Positions 7,560-13,428 of a DNA stretch of 13,428 nucleotides are shown here, piece after piece. Position 1 is the first letter of the stretch. Every line of letters starts with the position of its first letter. The position numbers were made by a program, and so were the translations under genes. Location of the stretch: positions 1 to 13,428 of the forward strand of contig DAHWFG010000082.1 of NCBI GenBank assembly GCA_027325115.1. Direction: 5' to 3'. This DNA is from JAKBCQ01 sp021807585 (GTDB taxonomy: Bacteria; Planctomycetota; Planctomycetia; Isosphaerales; Isosphaeraceae). Below the pieces are notes generated by a model. The model did not search any database. It saw nothing but the letters and a program-made list of their open reading frames with translations, and had not been told where the DNA came from.

Positions 7560-8313
7560 GCGGGTCGTCCCGGTACTTGATATCAAGAACGGCCGAGCCG
7601 TTCACGCTCGCGGCGGCGATCGATCGCTGTATGCTCCGTTGCGATCGCCGTTTTATCCATCGAGCGATCCGTTCGCGGCGGCGCGGGCGATGCGCGATCG
7701 GCTTGGAGTCGATGAACTTTATATCGCCGATCTCGATGCGATCGAGTCCGGTTCGCGTGCGAATCGATCGTTGATCCAATCGCTTGTCGCCGACGGTTTC
7801 AAGCTTTGGCTGGATCGCGGAATTCGCGAGCCGAACGACGTCGACGATCCGATTCTCGACGATCTGTTTCGCGTGATCGCCGGCGCCGAGACGATTCAAG
7901 GCGCCGAGACGATCGCGACGCTCGTGCGGCGTCGCGGCGAAGGCTCGGTCGTCATGAGCCTCGATCTCGACCCCCAAGGCGTGCGGCTTTCGCGTACGCT
8001 TCGATCGAACGATTTCGACGATTCTCCGCTCGCGATGATCGAAACCGCGTATCAGGCCGGATGCCGCACGTTTCTCATTCTCGACCTCGCGAGCGTCGGC
8101 GGCGAGTCGGGATTCCGAAGGCTCGAACTCGTCGATGAACTCCGCCGGCGCCGTCCCGGCGTTTCGATCGCGATCGGCGGGGGAATCCGCGGTATCGACG
8201 ATCTCGTGCTCGCCGCAAGTCGCGGAGCCTCGGTCGCGCTCGTCGGAACCGCGGTTCATCACGGTCTCGTCGACCGAGAAGCCGTGACGCTCGTCGAGTC
8301 GATCGACAAGTAA
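7558..8313 (+). CDS. HisA-related TIM-barrel protein of the C1 cluster
   Basis: A 251-residue (beta/alpha)8 protein of the HisA/HisF superfamily, opening with VVPVLDIKNGRAVHA. HisA is the histidine-pathway isomerase of ProFAR. The two catalytic aspartates are in place: D8 on strand 1 and D136 in MSLDL on strand 5. The phosphate motif IAIGGGIRG (204-212) on strand 7 and VALVGTAVHHG (226-236) on strand 8 are good. Strand 3, however, has KLWLDRGIR (82-90) instead of a Gly-rich VGGGIR, and strand 6 has LILDLASVGG (173-182) instead of the HisA TDIxxDGT. One HisA phosphate site therefore looks remodelled. It shares start codons with mfnD and converges on the PTPS gene (16-base gap). HisA-like genes are known companions of bacterial H4MPT-type C1 clusters, but I know of no proven function. 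It is probably not the histidine enzyme, as no other his gene is nearby. Confidence 0.85.
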   Translation: MRVVPVLDIKNGRAVHARGGDRSLYAPLRSPFYPSSDPFAAARAMRDRLGVDELYIADLDAIESGSRANRSLIQSLVADGFKLWLDRGIREPNDVDDPILDDLFRVIAGAETIQGAETIATLVRRRGEGSVVMSLDLDPQGVRLSRTLRSNDFDDSPLAMIETAYQAGCRTFLILDLASVGGESGFRRLELVDELRRRRPGVSIAIGGGIRGIDDLVLAASRGASVALVGTAVHHGLVDREAVTLVESIDK

Positions 8314-8329
8314 TAAAAATAGTTAATCA

Positions 8330-8818
8330 TCAAGAGGTTTCCTCGGTTTCTGCGAAGGCGGATTGGCCGAAGCTTTCTTCGACTTCGACCGACGCGCGTT
8401 TGGGCCTGGGCAGGCCGCGGTCGGCGATCGACCGGAGGAGTCGTTCAAGGATATAGCTTGCGAGTAGTTCGGCGGTGGTGTTGGCGATCGGCAGGAGGAC
8501 GCAATCGCCTGAGGGGAAGCTCCAGCGATTGTCGTTGTAGCGAACCTCGATTTGTTCTTCCGCGCGCTCGACGTGAATGAGGCGATTCTTGGTCGGGAGG
8601 AGCATACGATGATCGAGTTCGTCGACGATCTCCCGCGTGAGGTCTTTGAGCAGGATAAAATCGAACACGTAATGATTTTCGTCGAGTTCGTCCTCGATCT
8701 CGACCGACGCCCGGTAATTATGGCCGTGGAGTCGCTCGCATCGGTTTCCCGAATAGGTGATGAAATGACCCGAACTAAAGACGAGGTAATCTTTGGTGAC
8801 ACGGACGCGATAACGCAT
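8330..8818 (-). CDS. 6-pyruvoyltetrahydropterin synthase / QueD family protein
   Basis: A 162-residue member of the T-fold PTPS/QueD family, which acts on dihydroneopterin triphosphate. The zinc ligands are visible as H18 (FSSGHFI) and H31/H33 (LHGHNY). The catalytic cysteine is C27 in CERLHGH, as in PTPS-II/QueD and unlike the Glu-bearing PTPS-III type. The catalytic D69-H70 pair is in DELDHRML, and PIANTTAELLA (110-120) and VEVEESFG (144-151) form the pterin pocket with its glutamate. The length is slightly above QueD because of the acidic tail after residue 150. A site AGGGAGGA lies upstream with a rather long spacing of about 12 bases to the ATG at 8818. It ends 16 bases from the HisA-like stop. 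In this setting it may feed H4MPT-type pterin synthesis; queuosine synthesis (QueD) is the alternative, but no queC/queE neighbour is seen. Confidence 0.9.
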   Translation of the reverse strand: MRYRVRVTKDYLVFSSGHFITYSGNRCERLHGHNYRASVEIEDELDENHYVFDFILLKDLTREIVDELDHRMLLPTKNRLIHVERAEEQIEVRYNDNRWSFPSGDCVLLPIANTTAELLASYILERLLRSIADRGLPRPKRASVEVEESFGQSAFAETEETS

Positions 8819-9378
8819 CGTTGCTGCCGATCCTCCCTAGGCGAGCGGAACCTGTTTCAACCGACTCGATTGTTCGCATCCGGCGGGAATCGATCGAGCC
8901 GGCATTTTGTCTAGATGTACGTGCGTGGCGATAAGCCCGCGGGTCGTGCCGGCGTCGACCGTCGGTTGTACCGCGGTTTTCACGATGCGGAACGGGGACG
9001 TTCATCGTCGATCGCCACGGTTCGTCGCGATTTCTCCAGATCGGTGATCGCAAACCCGGGCCGCAAAATCGGCGCTGGACTCCGCCGACGTACTTGTGAT
9101 ATCTTCAAGATCGAAACGACTCGATTCAAGAGTCGGGCCGAGGTTCGCCGGAACGATCTCGTCCGCAAAATAATTCTATATCAGTATATGTTACGTTAAG
9201 CAAGTTTTGGTGTCGGTGCGAACGGGATCGAGATCTTAGTCGAGCGGCGATCATCGTCCGATTCGGGTCGGTTTGAGCGCTCGATCGCGTGTTTTTGGCG
9301 ATCGATCACTCGTTTTGTCGCGGTTGTTCGTTTTGGTATCATGGATTCGTCGATTCATGAGTTCGGGAGGGTTGAGGC
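8819..9378. other. Divergent intergenic region
   Basis: Some 560 bases separate the PTPS and kinase starts. Open frames here (for example 8915-9199) are Arg-rich, lack ribosome sites and resemble nothing. A 6-bp stem CGACTC/GAGTCG with a 7-base loop occurs at 9117-9135, without a T-run. An AT-rich patch at about 9168-9195 is the likeliest location of a promoter for the downstream kinase, though no clean -35/-10 pair was found. Confidence 0.45.
9365..9371 (+). promoter_or_regulatory. Ribosome binding site fixing a GTG start
   Basis: GGGAGGG lies 7 bases before the GTG at 9379. The spacing is good and no in-frame ATG is close, which supports GTG as the true start of the kinase gene. Confidence 0.65.
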
Positions 9379-12300
9379 GTGACGTTGAGCGCAAACGACG
9401 ACGATCGCGACGAAGCTCGCCTCGAAGCGGCGCTGAACGCGTACTTTGCGCTGGGAGGCGCCGACGATCCGATCGAACGGGGACGCTTGATATTAGCGAA
9501 TCCCGACCTTGCCGCCGATTTGCTGGCGTATTTTCAAGACGCCGATCGTATCGAGGGGATGAGCGACGCGATGCGGGCCGTGAGGTCGGTTTCGAGCGAA
9601 CAGGGCTCGATCGACGAGACGTTTGTTGATCCGTGGTCGTCGCTCGAGTTCTCTCACCCGGACGACGGCGGGGCGACGGTTCGCGACGTCGGCGCGCCGG
9701 TTCGCGACGTTGAGGAGACGGTCGGCGGCCTCGGAGCGTCGGCGGGCGACGACGGCGCGACGATTGGCGACGACACCCGTGCGATTCGGTCGGGAAACGG
9801 CGAGATAATCCCCGGCTCGGAACCGACAGTCGTCCCTGGATCGTCGACGATCCTTTCCGATCAATCGCTCACGCGGATTCCGCCGCGGGGACGCATCGGC
9901 GATTATGTACTCTTGGAATGGCTGGGCCAAGGCGGGGTGGGGGTCGTGTACAAGGCTCGGCAACTCGGCGCGAATCGGTTGGTTGCGCTCAAGATGTTGC
10001 GGCAAGATCGGCTCGGATCGTCGGCCGATTCCGTCCGTTTCACGAACGAGCCGCGCGCCGTCGCTTCGCTCGATCATCCGCATATCACGCCGATCTACGA
10101 GGTCGGAATGAATCGCGGCCGTCAATTCTTCAGCATGAAATTCATCGAGGGGGGCAACTTATCCAAAAAAATTGGTGAATATCGACATAATATTAATAAA
10201 ACGATTGATTTGATTGCGACGATCGCCGACGCGGTTCAGCATGCGCACGATCGAGGCGTGTTGCATCGTGATTTGAAGCCTTCGAACATATTGCTTGATC
10301 TCGACGGCGCGCCGTACGTGAGCGATTTCGGGCTTTCGAAGCGGATCGCATTCGATTCCGATCTCACGCTGACGGGCGAGCCGATGGGGACGCCGCAATA
10401 CATGGCGCCCGAGCAGGCGCGCGGCGACCGCGGCGCGATCACGACCGCGACCGACGTGTACGGTTTGGGCGCCGTTCTTTACGAGTTGTTGACGGGTCGG
10501 CCGCCGTTTTTTGAGGAATCGATTCCGGCGACGATTCGCGCGGTTTGCGAAACCGAGGCCGCGGCGCCCGCGACGATCGATCCCGCGGTCGACCGCGATC
10601 TCGCGACGATCTGCTTAAAATGCCTCGAAAAAGATCCGAATCGGCGGTATCGATCGCCGCGCGAACTCGCCGACGACCTGCGTCGTAGGCGCCGCGGCGA
10701 ACCGATCACGGCGCGACGCGTCGGCGTTTTGGAGCACGGATGTCGCTGGGCGAGCCGTCATCGCCCGATCGTCGCCGCGGCGACAATCGCGTTCGCGTTC
10801 GCGTTCGCGGGGCTGGCGACGATCGCCTGGAAATCGTCTCAGGTCGTCAGGGCGCGACGCGATTGGGAACTCGCCAAGGTAGAAACTTTGCTCACGTCTA
10901 AATCTTCCAATGTTAATGCGATTATTGATGATCTCACTCCTTTTTATGAGGATATTGTTCCTCGGTTACGCGAATTGCTGAACGCTCCGAACGTCGGCGA
11001 GGCGCGGCGATCGCGGCTACGGGTGGCGTTGGCGCGGGGCGACGAGAGTTTGCTTGATCCGCTCGCCGATCAGCTTTTGCGCTCCGAACCCGAGGAGCTC
11101 GCGGTCATTCGGCATGCGCTCGTTCGTCGCGGCGCGAGGTTTCGCGATCGGTACTGGCGGGTCGTCGGCGACGCGACTCAACCGAGCGAGCGGCGGTTTC
11201 GCGCCGCGGCCGCGGTCGCCGAGCTCGATCCGGGGAACGAAGAAAAGTGGGCCGAACACCGCGACTTTGTCGCGTCGCATCTGGCGCGGATCAAACCGTA
11301 TTCGGTCGGTCCCTGGCTGGCGCTTTTTGAACCGGCGCGAATGAATCTTCTTGATCCGCTCAAGCGAGTATTCGTGGATCGATTGCGTTCGACCGACGAA
11401 AAATACACCGCGGCGCTCATCGTCGCGTCGTTCTACGCCGACGACCCCAAAATTATCAATGATTTGATTCAAGTCGCCGAGCCCGTGCAGATCGGCGTGC
11501 TGTTCGGTCATTTGCTCAGCGAAGAACATCCCGCTTCGCTTCCCGTTGAACGGACGATCGAGGACTGGATCGCGGCGACCCCGGCGCGTCGACTCGCGCT
11601 GTTGACGGGGAAGCTCGAGGGGAACGTCGATCGCGAGGTCGACGATCTTGGCGTCTCGCTCGATCCCGATCTCCCCGCCGGCCACGATTCGGAACGCGCC
11701 CGTACGCTCGCCAAACGGAAGGTCAACGCCGCGATCGCGCTCCTGTTGCTCGAACGTCCCGAACGCGTCTGGCCGTTGTTCCGTCGCCGTCCCGATTCGA
11801 CCGTCCGCACCTTGCTGGTCGATCGCGTGGGATCATCCGATGTCAATCCAGAACTATTAATGAATCGATTTCGTATCGAGTCCGACGTTTCGTCGCGTCG
11901 CGGCTTGATTTTGGCGCTCGGGGGGTTTAGCCCCGAACGGATGCGGGGAGCGATTTTCGGCCGGTTTGTTCGCGAACTCGTCGAGCTTTATTCGACCGAC
12001 GCCGATCCCGGCGTGCACTCGGCGATCGCCTGGACGTTGCGCATTTGGGGGCAAGCCGAGAAGGTCGATCAAGCCGACCAGCGGATCGTCGAGGCGTCGC
12101 GGGCAAAGGCGCAACCCGCGCGCGATTGGTTCGTTTCTTCAACCGGGCGAAAGTTCGCGATCGTTCGCGGGCCCGTCCTCTTTATGATGGGTTCTCCCGC
12201 CGACGAACCCGATCGAGGCCCCGCCGAATCCCGCCATCGCGTTTCGATCCCGCGCACCTTCGCGATCGCGACCCACGAAACAACTATAAAAGAATATACC

Positions 12301-12972
12301 GATATTATTAAAGATTACGAAGCCGCGAATATGAGCTATATGATACCGGTTACGCTCGTCAACCGGAGCGAGGCGATTCGTTACTGCCGATTGCTCGGCG
12401 AACTCGAAGGAATTCCCGAATCGGAGATGTGCTACCGCGCCGAGGTCGACCCCGCAACTAAGGAATTAATCCCATATCCCGATCTGTTACGGCGAACGGG
12501 GTATCGATTGCCGACCGAAGCCGAATGGGAATGCGCCTGTCGCGCCGGGGCGGAATCCACATATTTTATGGGTAACGATTCTTCGGTCTTACCCGCGTTC
12601 GCGTGGCTGCGGGAAAAATCACTCACGCCGCGCGAGGTCGGGTTACTCAAACCCAACGACCTGGGGCTCTTCGACATCCTTGGTAACGTGTCCGAGTGGT
12701 GCCAAGACGGTCATCCTTATCCCGAAAAGATTGATTCTCAGGAGATCGTCGAGGATCTCGGCCTTCAGCTCGCCGAGGGTCGTCAAGTGTTTCGCGGATC
12801 GTCGGTGATGGCGACAACGCGGTATTCTCGCGTCTCGGCGCGCTACCGAACGTTGCCGCATCGTTCGTGGGCGATCGGATTTCGTATCGCGCGGACGATC
12901 ACCGCGCATCCCGTCGCCGTCAAACACGATGATTCTCAATCGGGCTCGGCGTCCGGCCCTCGATCTCACTGA
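9379..12972 (+). CDS. Serine/threonine kinase fused to helical repeats and an FGE-sulfatase (SUMF1-like) domain
   Basis: A 1197-residue, single-membrane-span kinase. Residues 1-92 form a helical N-terminus; 93-165 is a Gly/Asp/Val-rich linker with short repeats (two VRDV units). The kinase domain runs about 174-440: GQGGVG loop (183-188), VALKML with K205, alpha-C E224, HRDLKPSN (296-303, D298), DFG (316-318), APE (343-345), so it is catalytically complete. The TM segment is about 463-484 (AFAFAFAG core, coded by three GCGTTC units). Residues 520-910 are helical with a HEAT-like pattern (STVRTLLVDRVG, SSRRGLILALGGF, DPGVHSAIAWTLRIWG), wording I know from planctomycete kinase/FGE proteins. FGE-like domain 915-1172: MMGSPADE, YRLPTEAEWECACRAG, LGLFDILGNVSEWCQD, SARYRTLPHRSWAIGFRIAR. 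In other proteins this fold makes formylglycine or hydroxylates substrates; the canonical VLRGGSW is FRGSSVM here, so catalysis is uncertain. Repeats and FGE lie on the opposite side of the membrane from the kinase. Confidence 0.93.
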   Translation: MTLSANDDDRDEARLEAALNAYFALGGADDPIERGRLILANPDLAADLLAYFQDADRIEGMSDAMRAVRSVSSEQGSIDETFVDPWSSLEFSHPDDGGATVRDVGAPVRDVEETVGGLGASAGDDGATIGDDTRAIRSGNGEIIPGSEPTVVPGSSTILSDQSLTRIPPRGRIGDYVLLEWLGQGGVGVVYKARQLGANRLVALKMLRQDRLGSSADSVRFTNEPRAVASLDHPHITPIYEVGMNRGRQFFSMKFIEGGNLSKKIGEYRHNINKTIDLIATIADAVQHAHDRGVLHRDLKPSNILLDLDGAPYVSDFGLSKRIAFDSDLTLTGEPMGTPQYMAPEQARGDRGAITTATDVYGLGAVLYELLTGRPPFFEESIPATIRAVCETEAAAPATIDPAVDRDLATICLKCLEKDPNRRYRSPRELADDLRRRRRGEPITARRVGVLEHGCRWASRHRPIVAAATIAFAFAFAGLATIAWKSSQVVRARRDWELAKVETLLTSKSSNVNAIIDDLTPFYEDIVPRLRELLNAPNVGEARRSRLRVALARGDESLLDPLADQLLRSEPEELAVIRHALVRRGARFRDRYWRVVGDATQPSERRFRAAAAVAELDPGNEEKWAEHRDFVASHLARIKPYSVGPWLALFEPARMNLLDPLKRVFVDRLRSTDEKYTAALIVASFYADDPKIINDLIQVAEPVQIGVLFGHLLSEEHPASLPVERTIEDWIAATPARRLALLTGKLEGNVDREVDDLGVSLDPDLPAGHDSERARTLAKRKVNAAIALLLLERPERVWPLFRRRPDSTVRTLLVDRVGSSDVNPELLMNRFRIESDVSSRRGLILALGGFSPERMRGAIFGRFVRELVELYSTDADPGVHSAIAWTLRIWGQAEKVDQADQRIVEASRAKAQPARDWFVSSTGRKFAIVRGPVLFMMGSPADEPDRGPAESRHRVSIPRTFAIATHETTIKEYTDIIKDYEAANMSYMIPVTLVNRSEAIRYCRLLGELEGIPESEMCYRAEVDPATKELIPYPDLLRRTGYRLPTEAEWECACRAGAESTYFMGNDSSVLPAFAWLREKSLTPREVGLLKPNDLGLFDILGNVSEWCQDGHPYPEKIDSQEIVEDLGLQLAEGRQVFRGSSVMATTRYSRVSARYRTLPHRSWAIGFRIARTITAHPVAVKHDDSQSGSASGPRSH

Positions 12973-13029
12973 TCGTTATCGGACGAATCCTTGGATGGAT
13001 TGGCTTTCACCCGGAACGGGAGCAAGAAA

Positions 13030-13263
13030 ATGACGAACGAAGACGAACCTGATGTAATGGGCGGCACATGTCAGTGGGTCGCCGAAAACGGCGTATGGGT
13101 GCTTCAATCAAGCACCTGCCCGCCGGGGTCGAGTTGCCTTGCGCCTACGTCGAATCCCTCTTACAACGGCGAACAGGCGATTTCCGGTTGCTCGGCTTCT
13201 TCTCCTCCTCCGCCGCCGCCCGAATTCGTCCCCGACGAGGACGACGAATGCGATCCCGAATGA
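13030..13263 (+). CDS. Small Cys- and Pro-rich acidic protein
   Basis: A 77-residue protein starting MTNEDEPDVMGGTCQW from ATG 13030, with GGGAGC as ribosome site nine bases upstream; a TTG at 12991 would add 13 residues without support. It has cysteines at 14, 30, 36, 54 and 74, tryptophans at 16 and 23, a run of six prolines (59-64) and a strongly acidic tail EFVPDEDDECDPE. The pattern C-x-W...W-x-L...C-x5-C...C resembles short hypothetical proteins that I have seen in several bacteria, function unknown. No signal peptide or membrane segment. It starts 57 bases after the kinase/FGE gene on the same strand, so co-transcription is likely, and it might be a partner or substrate of that protein; that is speculation. 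Confidence 0.7.
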   Translation: MTNEDEPDVMGGTCQWVAENGVWVLQSSTCPPGSSCLAPTSNPSYNGEQAISGCSASSPPPPPPEFVPDEDDECDPE

Positions 13264-13276
13264 TCGAAGTCGATCG

Positions 13277-13311
13277 GGCTCGGCGGAAATCCGGAGCGGT
13301 TGAGCCGAGCC
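13277..13311 (+). terminator. GC-rich hairpin after the small gene
   Basis: GGCTCGGC (13277-13284) pairs perfectly with GCCGAGCC (13304-13311) around a 19-base loop, 13 bases after the stop at 13263. A second small inverted repeat CTGAT-TT-ATCAG follows at 13313-13324. There is no T-run, so this may be a factor-dependent or stabilising 3' end rather than a classical intrinsic terminator. Confidence 0.45.
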
Positions 13312-13329
13312 GCTGATTTATCAGATCGA

Positions 13330-13359
13330 TGAAATGATATGATATGAAATGATATGATC
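13330..13359. repeat. Six-unit pentanucleotide tandem repeat
   Basis: Six consecutive pentamers read TGAAA, TGATA, TGATA, TGAAA, TGATA, TGATC, which is two copies of a 15-base unit with one change in the last base. It lies in noncoding DNA after the small gene and may vary in length between strains. Confidence 0.75.
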
Positions 13360-13428
13360 TGACGATTCCCCGTTACGAATCCGGTCCAAAACATATGACA
13401 TACAATAAAATTTATATATTTTTATTAC
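13360..13428. other. AT-rich right end
   Basis: The last 69 bases become strongly AT-rich from about 13389 and include AATAAAA (13404-13410) that can fold against TTTTATT (13420-13426). No reading frame is supported. It may be the promoter or leader of a gene beyond the window. Confidence 0.3.

Noticed and set aside
7882..7913. Repeated GGCGCCGAGACGAT (18 bases apart) in the HisA-like gene
   Set aside because: It is a real small duplication (GAETIQGAETI) but stays in frame at a position where HisA proteins have a similar loop, so I see no consequence.
7558..8313. Calling this gene hisA of the histidine pathway
   Set aside because: Strand 3 and strand 6 motifs differ and the neighbours are C1-carrier genes rather than his genes.
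8915..9199. 94-codon open frame between the PTPS and kinase genes
   Set aside because: It has no ribosome site, is Arg-rich, and resembles no family; random open frames of this size are common in GC-rich DNA.
1..13428. CRISPR arrays, insertion sequences, tRNA or rRNA genes
   Set aside because: No regularly spaced repeats, transposase with terminal repeats, or recognisable tRNA/rRNA motifs were seen. The Rpn-like fragment at the left edge is transposase-related in name only.

Overview
The window looks like chromosomal DNA of a planctomycete, possibly Isosphaeraceae-like; this is inference from gene content, since no rRNA is present. The pointers are a Pkn-type serine/threonine kinase fused to a helical-repeat region and a formylglycine-generating-enzyme (FGE/SUMF1) domain, an Rpn-like protein with the wording typical of planctomycetes, GTG/TTG starts, and a bacterial cluster for tetrahydromethanopterin/methanofuran-type one-carbon carriers. 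Base composition is GC-rich with sharp AT-rich islands between and inside genes. The hexamer CGATCG is strikingly abundant.

Layout. 1-177 (-): N-terminal 59 codons of an Rpn-like nuclease/transposase-family protein that runs off the left edge. 178-532: intergenic. 533-2344 (+): membrane hybrid-free sensor histidine kinase with a Tll0287-like (DUF3365) sensor carrying a CX3CH motif. 2345-2656: intergenic with a plausible promoter. 2657-4747 (+): membrane-anchored protein with an SH3-like segment and what looks like a von Willebrand A fold lacking its metal site. 4794-8818: a one-carbon-carrier biosynthesis island. Genes for MfnD-like ATP-grasp ligase, MfnF-like synthase and MfnE-like kinase lie in that transcription order on the minus strand; a HisA-like TIM barrel is divergent on the plus strand; a 6-pyruvoyltetrahydropterin-synthase family protein converges on it from the minus strand. 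8819-9378: divergent intergenic region. 9379-12972 (+): the 1197-residue kinase/FGE protein. 13030-13263 (+): a 77-residue Cys- and Pro-rich small protein. 13264-13428: hairpins, a pentamer tandem repeat and AT-rich DNA.

How the genes fit together. In methanogens MfnD (tyramine-glutamate ligase), MfnE (furan-alcohol phosphate kinase) and MfnF (coupling synthase) act in methanofuran assembly. Homologs accompany the H4MPT-linked formaldehyde/C1 transfer pathway in methylotrophs and planctomycetes. A pterin-forming PTPS homolog beside them would fit supply of the pterin half of H4MPT. The HisA-like protein has kept the two catalytic aspartates of HisA but lost typical HisA glycine/phosphate motifs, so it probably does something other than histidine synthesis; it is the best candidate in the window for an undescribed enzyme. 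The flanking kinases look like independent signalling genes.
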